A program made the translations under genes and the position numbers. From DASYRM01 sp035646375 (GTDB lineage Bacteria; Acidobacteriota; Vicinamibacteria; Vicinamibacterales; UBA2999), in assembly GCA_035646375.1 (NCBI GenBank), contig DASRPM010000339.1, positions 1 to 6,813 on the forward strand: 6,813 nt of DNA, in the 5' to 3' direction. This document shows positions 1-5,510 of the stretch, one piece after another. Positions within the stretch are counted from its first letter, which is position 1. Each line of letters starts with the position of its first letter. Under the pieces are notes generated by a model, which searched no databases, had not been told where the DNA came from, and was given only the letters and a program-made list of their open reading frames with translations.

Positions 1-129
1 GCTCTCCGACAGCGGAGCCGACGACAACACCTCGCCCGTGGCCGGGTTGCGGACGGCCATGTTCTCGCGCGCATCCGCGCGCTGCCAGCTGCCGCCGACG
101 AAATTGAGAAGAGTTCCCTGTTCGATCAT
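1..129 (-). CDS. mmsA: aldehyde dehydrogenase N-terminus, probably methylmalonate-semialdehyde dehydrogenase (partial)
   Basis: Only the first 43 codons lie in the window; the gene continues past the left edge. The peptide begins MIEQGTLLNFVGG and contains VRNPATGEVLSSAPLS, the N-terminal strand and NPATGE motif of the aldehyde dehydrogenase superfamily. The short N-terminus and the PLS after the NPATGEV block fit the CoA-acylating methylmalonate-semialdehyde dehydrogenase branch, which converts malonate or methylmalonate semialdehyde with CoA and NAD in valine, inositol or beta-alanine breakdown. The catalytic cysteine lies outside the window, so the substrate class is inference; another NAD-dependent aldehyde dehydrogenase is possible. 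The ATG at 127-129 is preceded on the minus strand by GAGG (140-143), about 10 nt upstream. It lies 93 nt downstream of the alcohol dehydrogenase gene on the same strand, which suggests co-transcription and use of an aldehyde made by that enzyme or a related pathway. Confidence 0.82.
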   Translation of the reverse strand, partial: MIEQGTLLNFVGGSWQRADARENMAVRNPATGEVLSSAPLSES

Positions 130-146
130 GGAAGTCGATCCTCGAA

Positions 147-223
147 GGCTCAGGGCTCAGGGCTCACGGCGTGGACGGGCTCAAGCCAGACAGGCACGAG
201 CCGTGAGCCGTGAGCCGTGAGCC
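147..223. repeat. inverted arrays of a 7-bp repeat between the two dehydrogenase genes
   Basis: The left arm has three tandem heptamers, GGCTCAG, GGCTCAG, GGCTCAC, followed by GGC (147-170). The right arm has three exact GCCGTGA units followed by GCC (200-223). GGCTCACGGC (161-170) is the exact reverse complement of GCCGTGAGCC, which occurs in three registers at 200-209, 207-216 and 214-223, so the RNA can pair in several slipped registers around a loop of 29 nt or more. The array starts right after the alcohol dehydrogenase stop codon (TAG read at 225-223), overlapping it by one base, and ends about 18 nt before the aldehyde dehydrogenase start. There is no U-tract, so it is not a typical intrinsic terminator; it may stabilise mRNA ends or attenuate the downstream gene. 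Confidence 0.8.
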
Positions 224-1329
224 TATGGAACTACGATCGCACGACCAAGTATTTCTCCACGTGCGAGCAATTGGTAGGCTTCATCCGCTTCGGTCAGCTT
301 GAACCGTCGCGTCACCATCTCGGCCGGGCGGAAGACGCCTTGCGCGGCGAGGCGGATGATCTCCGGCATGTCAGAGCGCGTGCGGGCGCCGAAAGAACCG
401 ACGATGCGCAGGCCGCGCCGCACGAGGCGCGTGATCTCGATCGGAGCGGCGCTCTTGCCGGCCGCGATGCCGACGGCCACCATGCGGCCTCCGTCGCGGA
501 TGCTCTCGAACGCCTGGACGAAGGTCTCGGGCCGGCCGAGCACTTCGAAGGCCACGTCCACGCCCGCGCCGCCGGTCATCTCGCGGATCGTCTTCACGGC
601 GTCCACCTTGGTGGAGTTGACGACGTCCGTGGCCCCGATCTTGCGGGCCGCTTCGAGCTTGTCGTCGCGCACGTCGACGGCGATGATCTGCGACGCGCCG
701 AAGGCCTTGGCGATCTGCACGATGGTGAGCCCGACGCCCCCGGTGGCGATGACGGCGATGCGCTCGCCGCCCCGCAAGTCCGCCGCATGCCGCACGGCGC
801 CGTAGCCGGTGAACACCGCGCAGCCGAGCACTGCGGATTCCTCGAGCGGCAGGTTGTCGGGCAGCGGAAACACGTCGGTGGCGGGAACGACCGAGTACTC
901 CGCCATGCCCGCCATCGAATACATCGCCACGGGCGTGCCGTCGGGGCGGCGCAGCCGCGTGGTGCCGTCGAAGAGCGTCCCCTTCAGGCGGTTCATGCCG
1001 AAGAAGTTCTCGCAGAGATCGTCGCGGCCGGCACCGCACGCGGGACAGAATCCGCACGGCATCACGAACGCCGAGACGACCCTCGTGCCGACCGCCGGCC
1101 CCTTCACGCCCGGACCGAGCGCCACCACCGTGCCCGACACTTCGTGCCCCATGACGGCGGGAGTGGGGAAGGCGACTTCGGCTTTCATCACGTGCAGGTC
1201 GGTGTGGCACACGCCGCACGAGTGCACCTTCACCAGCACTTCATTGGCGCGCGGTTCAGGGATCGGCAGCTGCTCGATCTGAAGGCCGCCCGGAGCCGCG
1301 TTCAGCACCGCGGCCGTCATCATCTGCAT
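223..1329 (-). CDS. zinc-dependent alcohol dehydrogenase (medium-chain dehydrogenase/reductase family)
   Basis: This 368-residue cytoplasmic enzyme is full length for the zinc MDR family and probably oxidises a primary or secondary alcohol with NAD. The catalytic zinc ligands are visible: Cys41 in CGVCHTD, His62 in the GHE motif at 61-63, and Cys170 in LGCAVFTGYGAV. The structural zinc site is Cys92, Cys95, Cys98 and Cys106. The Rossmann fold has GGVG at 197-200, but the first glycine of the usual GxGxxG is Ala195. Asp219 at the end of the second strand favours NAD over NADP. The start could be Met1 (1327-1329) or Met3/Met4 (1321-1323, 1318-1320); no clear ribosome binding site decides it. 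A TATAGT box ends only 8 nt before Met1, so Met3 or Met4, or a leaderless message, is plausible. The aldehyde dehydrogenase gene follows on the same strand. The substrate cannot be told from sequence. Confidence 0.95.
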   Translation of the reverse strand: MQMMTAAVLNAAPGGLQIEQLPIPEPRANEVLVKVHSCGVCHTDLHVMKAEVAFPTPAVMGHEVSGTVVALGPGVKGPAVGTRVVSAFVMPCGFCPACGAGRDDLCENFFGMNRLKGTLFDGTTRLRRPDGTPVAMYSMAGMAEYSVVPATDVFPLPDNLPLEESAVLGCAVFTGYGAVRHAADLRGGERIAVIATGGVGLTIVQIAKAFGASQIIAVDVRDDKLEAARKIGATDVVNSTKVDAVKTIREMTGGAGVDVAFEVLGRPETFVQAFESIRDGGRMVAVGIAAGKSAAPIEITRLVRRGLRIVGSFGARTRSDMPEIIRLAAQGVFRPAEMVTRRFKLTEADEAYQLLARGEILGRAIVVP

Positions 1330-1337
1330 GGAATGCC

Positions 1338-1343
1338 ACTATA
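1338..1343 (-). promoter_or_regulatory. candidate -10 box for the alcohol dehydrogenase gene
   Basis: On the minus strand the hexamer TATAGT matches the -10 consensus at five of six positions and is AT-rich in a GC-rich setting. No convincing -35 box lies 16-18 nt upstream. Transcription from it would start about 1331-1329, giving a leaderless message for Met1 or a leader of roughly ten bases for Met3/Met4. Position and composition are the only support. Confidence 0.35.
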
Positions 1344-1344
1344 T

Positions 1345-1359
1345 CCGAAGCGCTTTCGG
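1345..1359. promoter_or_regulatory. 15-bp dyad upstream of the alcohol dehydrogenase -10 box, possible operator
   Basis: CCGAA-GCGCT-TTCGG is an inverted repeat with perfect 5-bp arms. It begins 1 nt upstream of the TATAGT box, in the spacer where a repressor or activator could act. No regulator gene is visible in the window. A dyad this short can occur by chance in GC-rich DNA. Confidence 0.25.
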
Positions 1360-1379
1360 CGAGGCCCGCGTGAAGGGGG

Positions 1380-1417
1380 CCGGCGCCGGAGGAAGTTGCC
1401 TGGGGATCCGGCGCCGG
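1380..1417. terminator. large GC-rich inverted repeat between prepilin and alcohol dehydrogenase genes, candidate terminator
   Basis: The arms (1380-1390, CCGGCGCCGGA; 1407-1417, TCCGGCGCCGG) are perfect 11-bp reverse complements around a 16-nt loop. Each arm also contains the self-complementary CCGGCGCCGG, so the copies are both direct and inverted repeats. In the minus direction it lies 35 nt after the prepilin stop codon and before the alcohol dehydrogenase promoter region, the right place for transcript termination or 3'-end protection. No U-tract follows the stem on either strand, so factor-independent termination is uncertain. Confidence 0.5.
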
Positions 1418-1452
1418 TTGGGAGGAGCTTGGGACGTGCGGGAGAACCCGAC

Positions 1453-2019
1453 CTATTGGTAGACCTGGGTGCCCGACAACGCGTCGTCGATCGGGTCGCC
1501 GTCCTGACGCATATAGAGCGTGCCTTGAGTGTCGATGGCGAACGACCGCACACCGGTCTCGCCCACGGATCGCGGGTGCCGCTCGGCCACGAACCCGGTG
1601 ACGGCATCGTCATCCGAGTTGTTGCAGGTGTCGCCCGCGTCGAGCATCGTGTTGGCGCCGTCGGCCGCCATCATGTTGGCGAGATACCCGTTCATGAGGA
1701 CGCCGTTCGTTATGTACGGCTCCTGAATGAATGCCACCACGGCGCCCGGCGGCTTCTTCGCGAGATCCTCGAGGGTCTGCGCGTAGCCGCCCGATCCGCA
1801 CGTGGCCGCGTACGCGGCCTGGGCCGAATGAATGGTCCGCAGCGACGCCACCGCGACGCCTTCGTTCGAGGTGATGCGCGCGCGCAGCAGAATCGGGAAG
1901 GCGATGGTCGCCAGCACCGCGATCATGGCCACCACGATCAGCAGCTCGATCAGCGTGAAGCCTTGCTGGCTGGTCGCGCGGGTGGCGCGGGCGAAGGAAT
2001 GGGGAGCGTGCCTCGTCAT
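1453..2019 (-). CDS. prepilin-like protein with type IV pilin N-terminal methylation motif
   Basis: This 188-residue protein is a type IV pilin or type II secretion pseudopilin homologue. A 20-residue basic leader ends in Gly20, and cleavage by prepilin peptidase would expose Phe21 in GFTLIELLIVVAMIAV; Glu25 is the conserved mature position +5. Hydrophobic residues 21-44 form the membrane and assembly helix. The mature part is about 168 residues and carries Cys74 and Cys132, a possible disulfide, with Asp-rich loops (DAGDTCNNSDDD) that could bind calcium as in GspG-like pseudopilins. The open frame extends upstream to 2142, but the ATG at 2019 gives a normal leader length, and the candidate promoter at 2047-2062 lies inside the longer frame, so the shorter start is chosen. 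No secretion or pilus assembly genes are near, so it looks like an orphan (minor) pilin. Whether it builds pili, pseudopili or a DNA-uptake fibre is unknown. Confidence 0.9.
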   Translation of the reverse strand: MTRHAPHSFARATRATSQQGFTLIELLIVVAMIAVLATIAFPILLRARITSNEGVAVASLRTIHSAQAAYAATCGSGGYAQTLEDLAKKPPGAVVAFIQEPYITNGVLMNGYLANMMAADGANTMLDAGDTCNNSDDDAVTGFVAERHPRSVGETGVRSFAIDTQGTLYMRQDGDPIDDALSGTQVYQ

Positions 2020-2042
2020 CTGCCGTTTCGGTTCTGCTGGAC

Positions 2043-2070
2043 ATAGAACAAGAACGTTGCCAGCCCGCAA
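2043..2070 (-). promoter_or_regulatory. candidate promoter of the prepilin gene, sigma-54-like or sigma-70-like
   Basis: Read on the minus strand, 2062-2047 is TGGCAACGTTCTTGTT. It has the -24 GG and -12 G of sigma-54 promoters at the right spacing (GG, ten bases, G) but GT in place of the usual -12 GC. Transcription would begin near 2037, about 18 nt before the ATG at 2019. The same stretch also holds a weak sigma-70 pair, TTGCGG (2070-2065) and TTCTAT (2048-2043) with a 16-bp spacer. Many type IV pilin genes use sigma-54, which makes the first reading attractive, but only one of the two need be real. Confidence 0.35.
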
Positions 2071-2170
2071 CTGTGCAGCAGAGGTCAGGGGTGTCACCCG
2101 GATCGGTGTTCCTGCACCGCCCTGCACGGGCCGGCTCGCCACAAATTGTCAGTGGTGCCAACAAAGGTCA

Positions 2171-2238
2171 GGCCGCCGCCGCGCTACGCGCTCCGGCGGG
2201 CCAGGCCTGCCGCGCCGTAGCCCGAAGGGCGAAGGCGG
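2171..2238. repeat. GC-rich palindromic intergenic element, possibly interspersed (REP-like)
   Basis: This stretch between the divergent prepilin and moxR genes has no convincing coding content and is dominated by short dyads. They include GCCCGAAGGGC (2220-2230, 4-bp arms with GAA loop) and AGGCCT inside an imperfect larger stem covering about 2192-2218. The mix of CGCGCTACGCGCTCCGG and CGTAGCCCGAAGGGCGAAG resembles repetitive extragenic palindromes. Only one copy is in the window, so the interspersed nature is inferred. Confidence 0.4.
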
Positions 2239-2239
2239 G

Positions 2240-2245
2240 TATGAT
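2240..2245 (+). promoter_or_regulatory. candidate -10 box for the moxR operon
   Basis: TATGAT matches five of six positions of the -10 consensus and stands out in GC-rich DNA. It ends 30 nt before the moxR ATG, which would give a leader of about 24 nt. No good -35 box is seen 16-18 nt upstream, where the palindromic element lies, so an activator or alternative sigma factor may be needed. Confidence 0.35.
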
Positions 2246-2275
2246 TCACGGTCTGTCACTTCGCCAAGGCGGTTC

Positions 2276-3316
2276 ATGCACCCAGAGCTCCAGGAAGCGG
2301 TCGATCTCCACCACGCCATCGTCGCAGAAGCCGGCAACGCTCTGGTCGGGTACGCAACGGAAAAGGCCCTCGCCAACGTCGTCCTCCTCTCGGAGATCCC
2401 GACGACCTACGACAAGGACCAGAACCGCCAGGTCAACGCGGGCAACCTCCTTCTGAGGGGGGTGCCCGGGGTGGGCAAGACGTTCTTCGGCGTCATCCTC
2501 GCCGCCATCAGCAACGCGAAGTTCGCGCGTTTGCAAGGCCGCGCCGACCTGCAGCCGACCGAGATCGTCGGGTTCCAGATGATCAACCCGGCCACCGGGG
2601 AGTTCATCACCGAGTTCGGGCCGCTGGCGTCGGCCGAGGTCATCCTGCTCGACGAGATCAACCGCATTCCGCTGAAGTCGCAGAGCGCCTTTCTCGAGGG
2701 CCTCCAGGACCGCACCGTCACGGTGGGCAAGTCCACCTATGTGCTGCCGCCCTTCAGCTTCGCGATCGCGACGATGAACCCGGTGGAGCTGGGGCAGGGC
2801 ACCTTTCCGCTCTCGGAGGCGGCGGCCGACCGCTTTGCCATCATCGTCAACGTGCCGTACCTGTCGCCCGCCGACGAGGAGCGGCTCGTGAACTTCGACT
2901 TCAAGCACGTGCACCTCAAGCCGCTGATGTCGAAGGAGCGCATCATCGAACTGCGCGCCGTGATCACCCGTGAGGTCTACCTGCACGAGTCGCTGGCCAA
3001 GTACATCCGCCGGCTGGTGGGCGCGACGCGCCCCTTCAACGCCGAGACCGACTGGCGGACGCACTCGCCGTCGGAGCTCGTCGAGACCTGCGTGGATCTG
3101 GGCGGCTCGCCGCGCGCCACCATCTGCTGGGGCCGGCTGGTGAAGGTGTGGGCGCTGCTGATGCACCAGCGCTCGGAGGTCTACCCCGAAGACGTGCAGG
3201 CGCTCGCGCGCTACGTGCTCGGCCACCGGGTGTGGCTCGGCCCACACGCAGCCAGCCACGGCGTCACCGTCGAAATGGTGATCGACGACGTCGTGGATCG
3301 GGTACCGGTTCCGTGA
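2276..3316 (+). CDS. moxR: MoxR family AAA+ ATPase
   Basis: This 346-residue cytoplasmic ATPase has all core AAA+ elements of the MoxR branch: Walker A GVPGVGKT (62-69), Walker B VILLDE (122-127), sensor 1 Asn168 in ATMNP, an arginine-finger region LSEAAADRF (179-187) with Arg186, and a sensor-2-like GGSPRA (276-281) in the C-terminal lid. MoxR ATPases work with vWA-domain proteins to mature or activate client complexes, for example methanol dehydrogenase, CO dehydrogenase (CoxD) or envelope stress systems. The ATG at 2276 is chosen because AAGG (2266-2269) is 6 nt upstream and homology begins just after it; the frame remains open upstream but lies over the palindromic element. The stop overlaps the next start by four bases (GTGA), implying translational coupling to the DUF58 gene. 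The client is not identifiable from the window. Confidence 0.96.
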   Translation: MHPELQEAVDLHHAIVAEAGNALVGYATEKALANVVLLSEIPTTYDKDQNRQVNAGNLLLRGVPGVGKTFFGVILAAISNAKFARLQGRADLQPTEIVGFQMINPATGEFITEFGPLASAEVILLDEINRIPLKSQSAFLEGLQDRTVTVGKSTYVLPPFSFAIATMNPVELGQGTFPLSEAAADRFAIIVNVPYLSPADEERLVNFDFKHVHLKPLMSKERIIELRAVITREVYLHESLAKYIRRLVGATRPFNAETDWRTHSPSELVETCVDLGGSPRATICWGRLVKVWALLMHQRSEVYPEDVQALARYVLGHRVWLGPHAASHGVTVEMVIDDVVDRVPVP

Positions 3317-4233
3317 GCAGCGCTCCCGCCGACACGTCGTCGGTCAACCTGCGGGAGATTGCCGAGATCGAGCTGTTCATCGTGCGCCGGATGAAGGAGC
3401 TCACGCTGGGGGACCACACCAGCGTGTTCAAGGGGCCGGGATTCCACTTCGTCGGCGTGCGCGACTGGGAGCCGGGCGACCGGCCGTCGTCGATCGACTG
3501 GGCGCAGTCGTCGCTCACCAACTTCAGCCCGCTCATCACCCGCGAGTTCGAACAGGACAGCAACGCCGCCATCGTCGCGGTGGCCGACGCCTCGATGTCC
3601 ACGCGCTGCGGCGCGCACGGGGCGACGATCGAGACGGCGATTGCGCGCGCCGTGGCCGCCGTCGGCCTGTCGGCGGTGTTCTTCCAGGACATGTTCGGCC
3701 TGGTCACCTTCGACGACCGGTTCGAGCAGCTGGCGGCCGCGCGGCCCAAGATCGGCCGCTCGCACGTCATCTACTGCGTCGACCTCTATCGCAACCGGCT
3801 CGCGCTCGACGTCCCCGGCGGCGTACGCGACGTGACGACGGCCATCGAAGGACACTTGCGCCGATCGTCGCTGGTGCCGGTGATTTCCGACTTCCTGTTT
3901 CAGGACGCGGACCGCGTGGTGCGCGAGCTCGCGCTGCTCAACGCCGTCCACGACGTGTTCCTGCTGATGGCGGATGTGCGCTTCGCCTACGAGCTGCCGT
4001 CGCTGTCGGACGGCTGGGTGGAGGCGTTCGATGTCGAGACGGGCCGCACACGGGTGTTCTCGCGGCGCGAACTGTCGAAGCTGGCCAGCCGCGTGACCGA
4101 GTGGCAGGACCGGGTGGCGAAACAGGCGCAGGACGCGGGGCTGGACGTGGTGCGCGTGGGGCTCGACCGATGGAAGATGGAAACCGCGCTGGTGGAGTTC
4201 ACCGCCGAGCGCAGGCTCCGGAAGACGAGATGA
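3313..4233 (+). CDS. DUF58 domain protein (vWA-like partner of MoxR)
   Basis: The 306-residue product has the DUF58 signature at about 41-65, GPGFHFVGVRDWEPGD followed by SSIDW, and a vWA-like core. DASMS (92-96) is the DxSxS part of a MIDAS metal site, and SDF (192-194) is the conserved strand end seen in the family. There is no signal peptide or membrane helix, so it should be cytosolic. DUF58 proteins are nearly always encoded next to moxR and are thought to link the ATPase to its client. The GTG at 3313 overlaps the moxR TGA; the frame is open further upstream but only inside moxR, and homology starts close to this point. The gene ends in an ATGA overlap with the following gene, so the three are probably one translationally coupled unit. 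The molecular task is inferred from family and context. Confidence 0.93.
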   Translation: MSSAPADTSSVNLREIAEIELFIVRRMKELTLGDHTSVFKGPGFHFVGVRDWEPGDRPSSIDWAQSSLTNFSPLITREFEQDSNAAIVAVADASMSTRCGAHGATIETAIARAVAAVGLSAVFFQDMFGLVTFDDRFEQLAAARPKIGRSHVIYCVDLYRNRLALDVPGGVRDVTTAIEGHLRRSSLVPVISDFLFQDADRVVRELALLNAVHDVFLLMADVRFAYELPSLSDGWVEAFDVETGRTRVFSRRELSKLASRVTEWQDRVAKQAQDAGLDVVRVGLDRWKMETALVEFTAERRLRKTR

Positions 4234-5504
4234 GCAGACTGACAACGGCATGTGGAGTGGTGGCTGTCGTGGTCGGAGCGTGGCTGGCTCCGGCGGCGGT
4301 GGTCCTGGCGCAAACCCCGTCGGCGGCCGCGCCGGCTGCGCCAGCGCGGCCGGCGCCCAAGCCGGCGGCGCCGCGGCTGCCGCCCCGGGCGGGGCAGGTG
4401 GAGTCCGACCCGATCCGGTGCTGGTGGAAGACGGACCGCACATCGGTGCGCGTGGGTGAGACCTTCGGGCTGACGCTCACGTGCGGCGTGATCGAGACCG
4501 GTCCCATCGCCGTCGTGCCGCAGCTCACGCAGCTCGAAGGCGGCGCCATCCAGCTGACGCCGTTCGAGGTGGTGAGCGCGACGCGGCGCAACGACGTGGT
4601 GGCGCCGCCGTGGCGTTACGTCCAGTTCGAGTACGCGGTGCGGCTCCTCAACGACGGCTACTTCGGCCAGGACATCAACCTGCCGGCCGTCACCGTGACC
4701 TACAACCTGAAGAGCGCCGGGACCGACGACAGCGGCCGCGACCAGGGCTACGTGCTGCCGGCGCTGCCGATGCGCATCCTGTCTCTGGTGCCGCGCGCTG
4801 CCGGCGACATCCGCGACGCTTCGTCGCTGACGTTCGCCGAGATCGAGTCGCGGCGCTATTACGCGACGGCCGCGCGGGTGGCGGCCGTCATCGCGCTGGT
4901 GTTCGCCGCCGTGTTCGCGGTGCTCGCGTTGCTGCGCTTCGCGCAGCGGTTCCGCATCCGCACGCCGGCCGCGGCGCGTCCGGTGCCGGCCTCGTCGCTG
5001 CTCGCGGGCTGCGCGGCCACGCTGAAGGACGTGCAGCGCGACGCCCGTGCCTCGGGCTGGTCGCCCGACCTCGCGCGGCGGGCGCTGCCGGCCATGCGCG
5101 TGGCGAGCGCCTCGGCCCTCGGACGCCCGATCGCGCAGCAACACGTGGCCAGTGACGTCACGAGCCGCGAGGGGCAGGTGGTGGTGCGTACCGGCACGCT
5201 GGGGATGGGTCGCGCCATGATCTCGGCCGCCACCACGCCGCCGGCCATCGCGACCGCGCTCGATCAGCGCCCGGCCCGCGGCTCCCGCGTCCGCGGCGCG
5301 ATGACGCAGCTCGCCGAGGCGCTGCAGGCGTTCGGCCGCGCGGCCTACGGGCGCCGTCGCGAGCAGGGCGCCGAGACGGTGGACGGCCCGGAGCTCGATC
5401 GGGCCATGGAAAACGCGCTCGAGGCCGTGCAGCGGCTGCGCGTCGGCGCCTTGTGGCCGATGCGCATGGTGCAGACCGTCACCCGCTCGGTGATGGGGGC
5501 CTGA
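4230..5504 (+). CDS. BatD-like membrane protein with extended cytoplasmic tail
   Basis: The 424-residue product starts at the ATG overlapping the DUF58 stop. Residues 1-27 form a signal peptide likely cut near VLAQ, then an Ala/Pro-rich linker (30-53), an extracytoplasmic beta-rich domain (about 56-190), one transmembrane helix (about 212-236) followed by basic residues (RFAQRFRIR), and about 185 cytoplasmic residues. Position in a moxR/DUF58/vWA operon, and the signal peptide, beta-sandwich and single-helix layout, fit BatD-like proteins; recognisable sequence identity is low, so this rests largely on architecture. Cys64 and Cys85 could form a disulfide in the ectodomain. The tail is mostly helical, with LLAGCAATLKDVQRDARASG near 257-276 and EALQAFGRAAYGRR near 363-376, loosely like helical tails of DUF4129-type proteins. 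It may carry contact sites for MoxR or DUF58. The vWA gene follows after 6 nt in the same reading frame. Confidence 0.75.
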   Translation: MSRLTTACGVVAVVVGAWLAPAAVVLAQTPSAAAPAAPARPAPKPAAPRLPPRAGQVESDPIRCWWKTDRTSVRVGETFGLTLTCGVIETGPIAVVPQLTQLEGGAIQLTPFEVVSATRRNDVVAPPWRYVQFEYAVRLLNDGYFGQDINLPAVTVTYNLKSAGTDDSGRDQGYVLPALPMRILSLVPRAAGDIRDASSLTFAEIESRRYYATAARVAAVIALVFAAVFAVLALLRFAQRFRIRTPAAARPVPASSLLAGCAATLKDVQRDARASGWSPDLARRALPAMRVASASALGRPIAQQHVASDVTSREGQVVVRTGTLGMGRAMISAATTPPAIATALDQRPARGSRVRGAMTQLAEALQAFGRAAYGRRREQGAETVDGPELDRAMENALEAVQRLRVGALWPMRMVQTVTRSVMGA

Positions 5505-5510
5505 ACGGCC

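Noticed and set aside
147..223. CRISPR array
   Set aside because: Units are 7 bp without unique spacers and there are no cas genes; it is a tandem and inverted short repeat.
217..2046. 609-codon open frame on the plus strand over the dehydrogenase and prepilin genes
   Set aside because: It is His/Arg/Gly-rich, lacks any domain, and is antisense to two genes with intact catalytic or processing motifs.
2020..2142. N-terminal extension of the prepilin frame up to 2142
   Set aside because: It would place 61 residues before the prepilin cleavage site, lies over a candidate promoter, and the extension has no leader-like character.
1832..2275. Upstream extension of the moxR frame
   Set aside because: It overlaps the divergent prepilin gene and the palindromic element; the ATG at 2276 has a ribosome binding site and fits normal MoxR length.
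2246..3259. 337-codon minus-strand frame inside moxR
   Set aside because: It mirrors the moxR coding sequence, is Arg/His-rich and has no recognisable motif.
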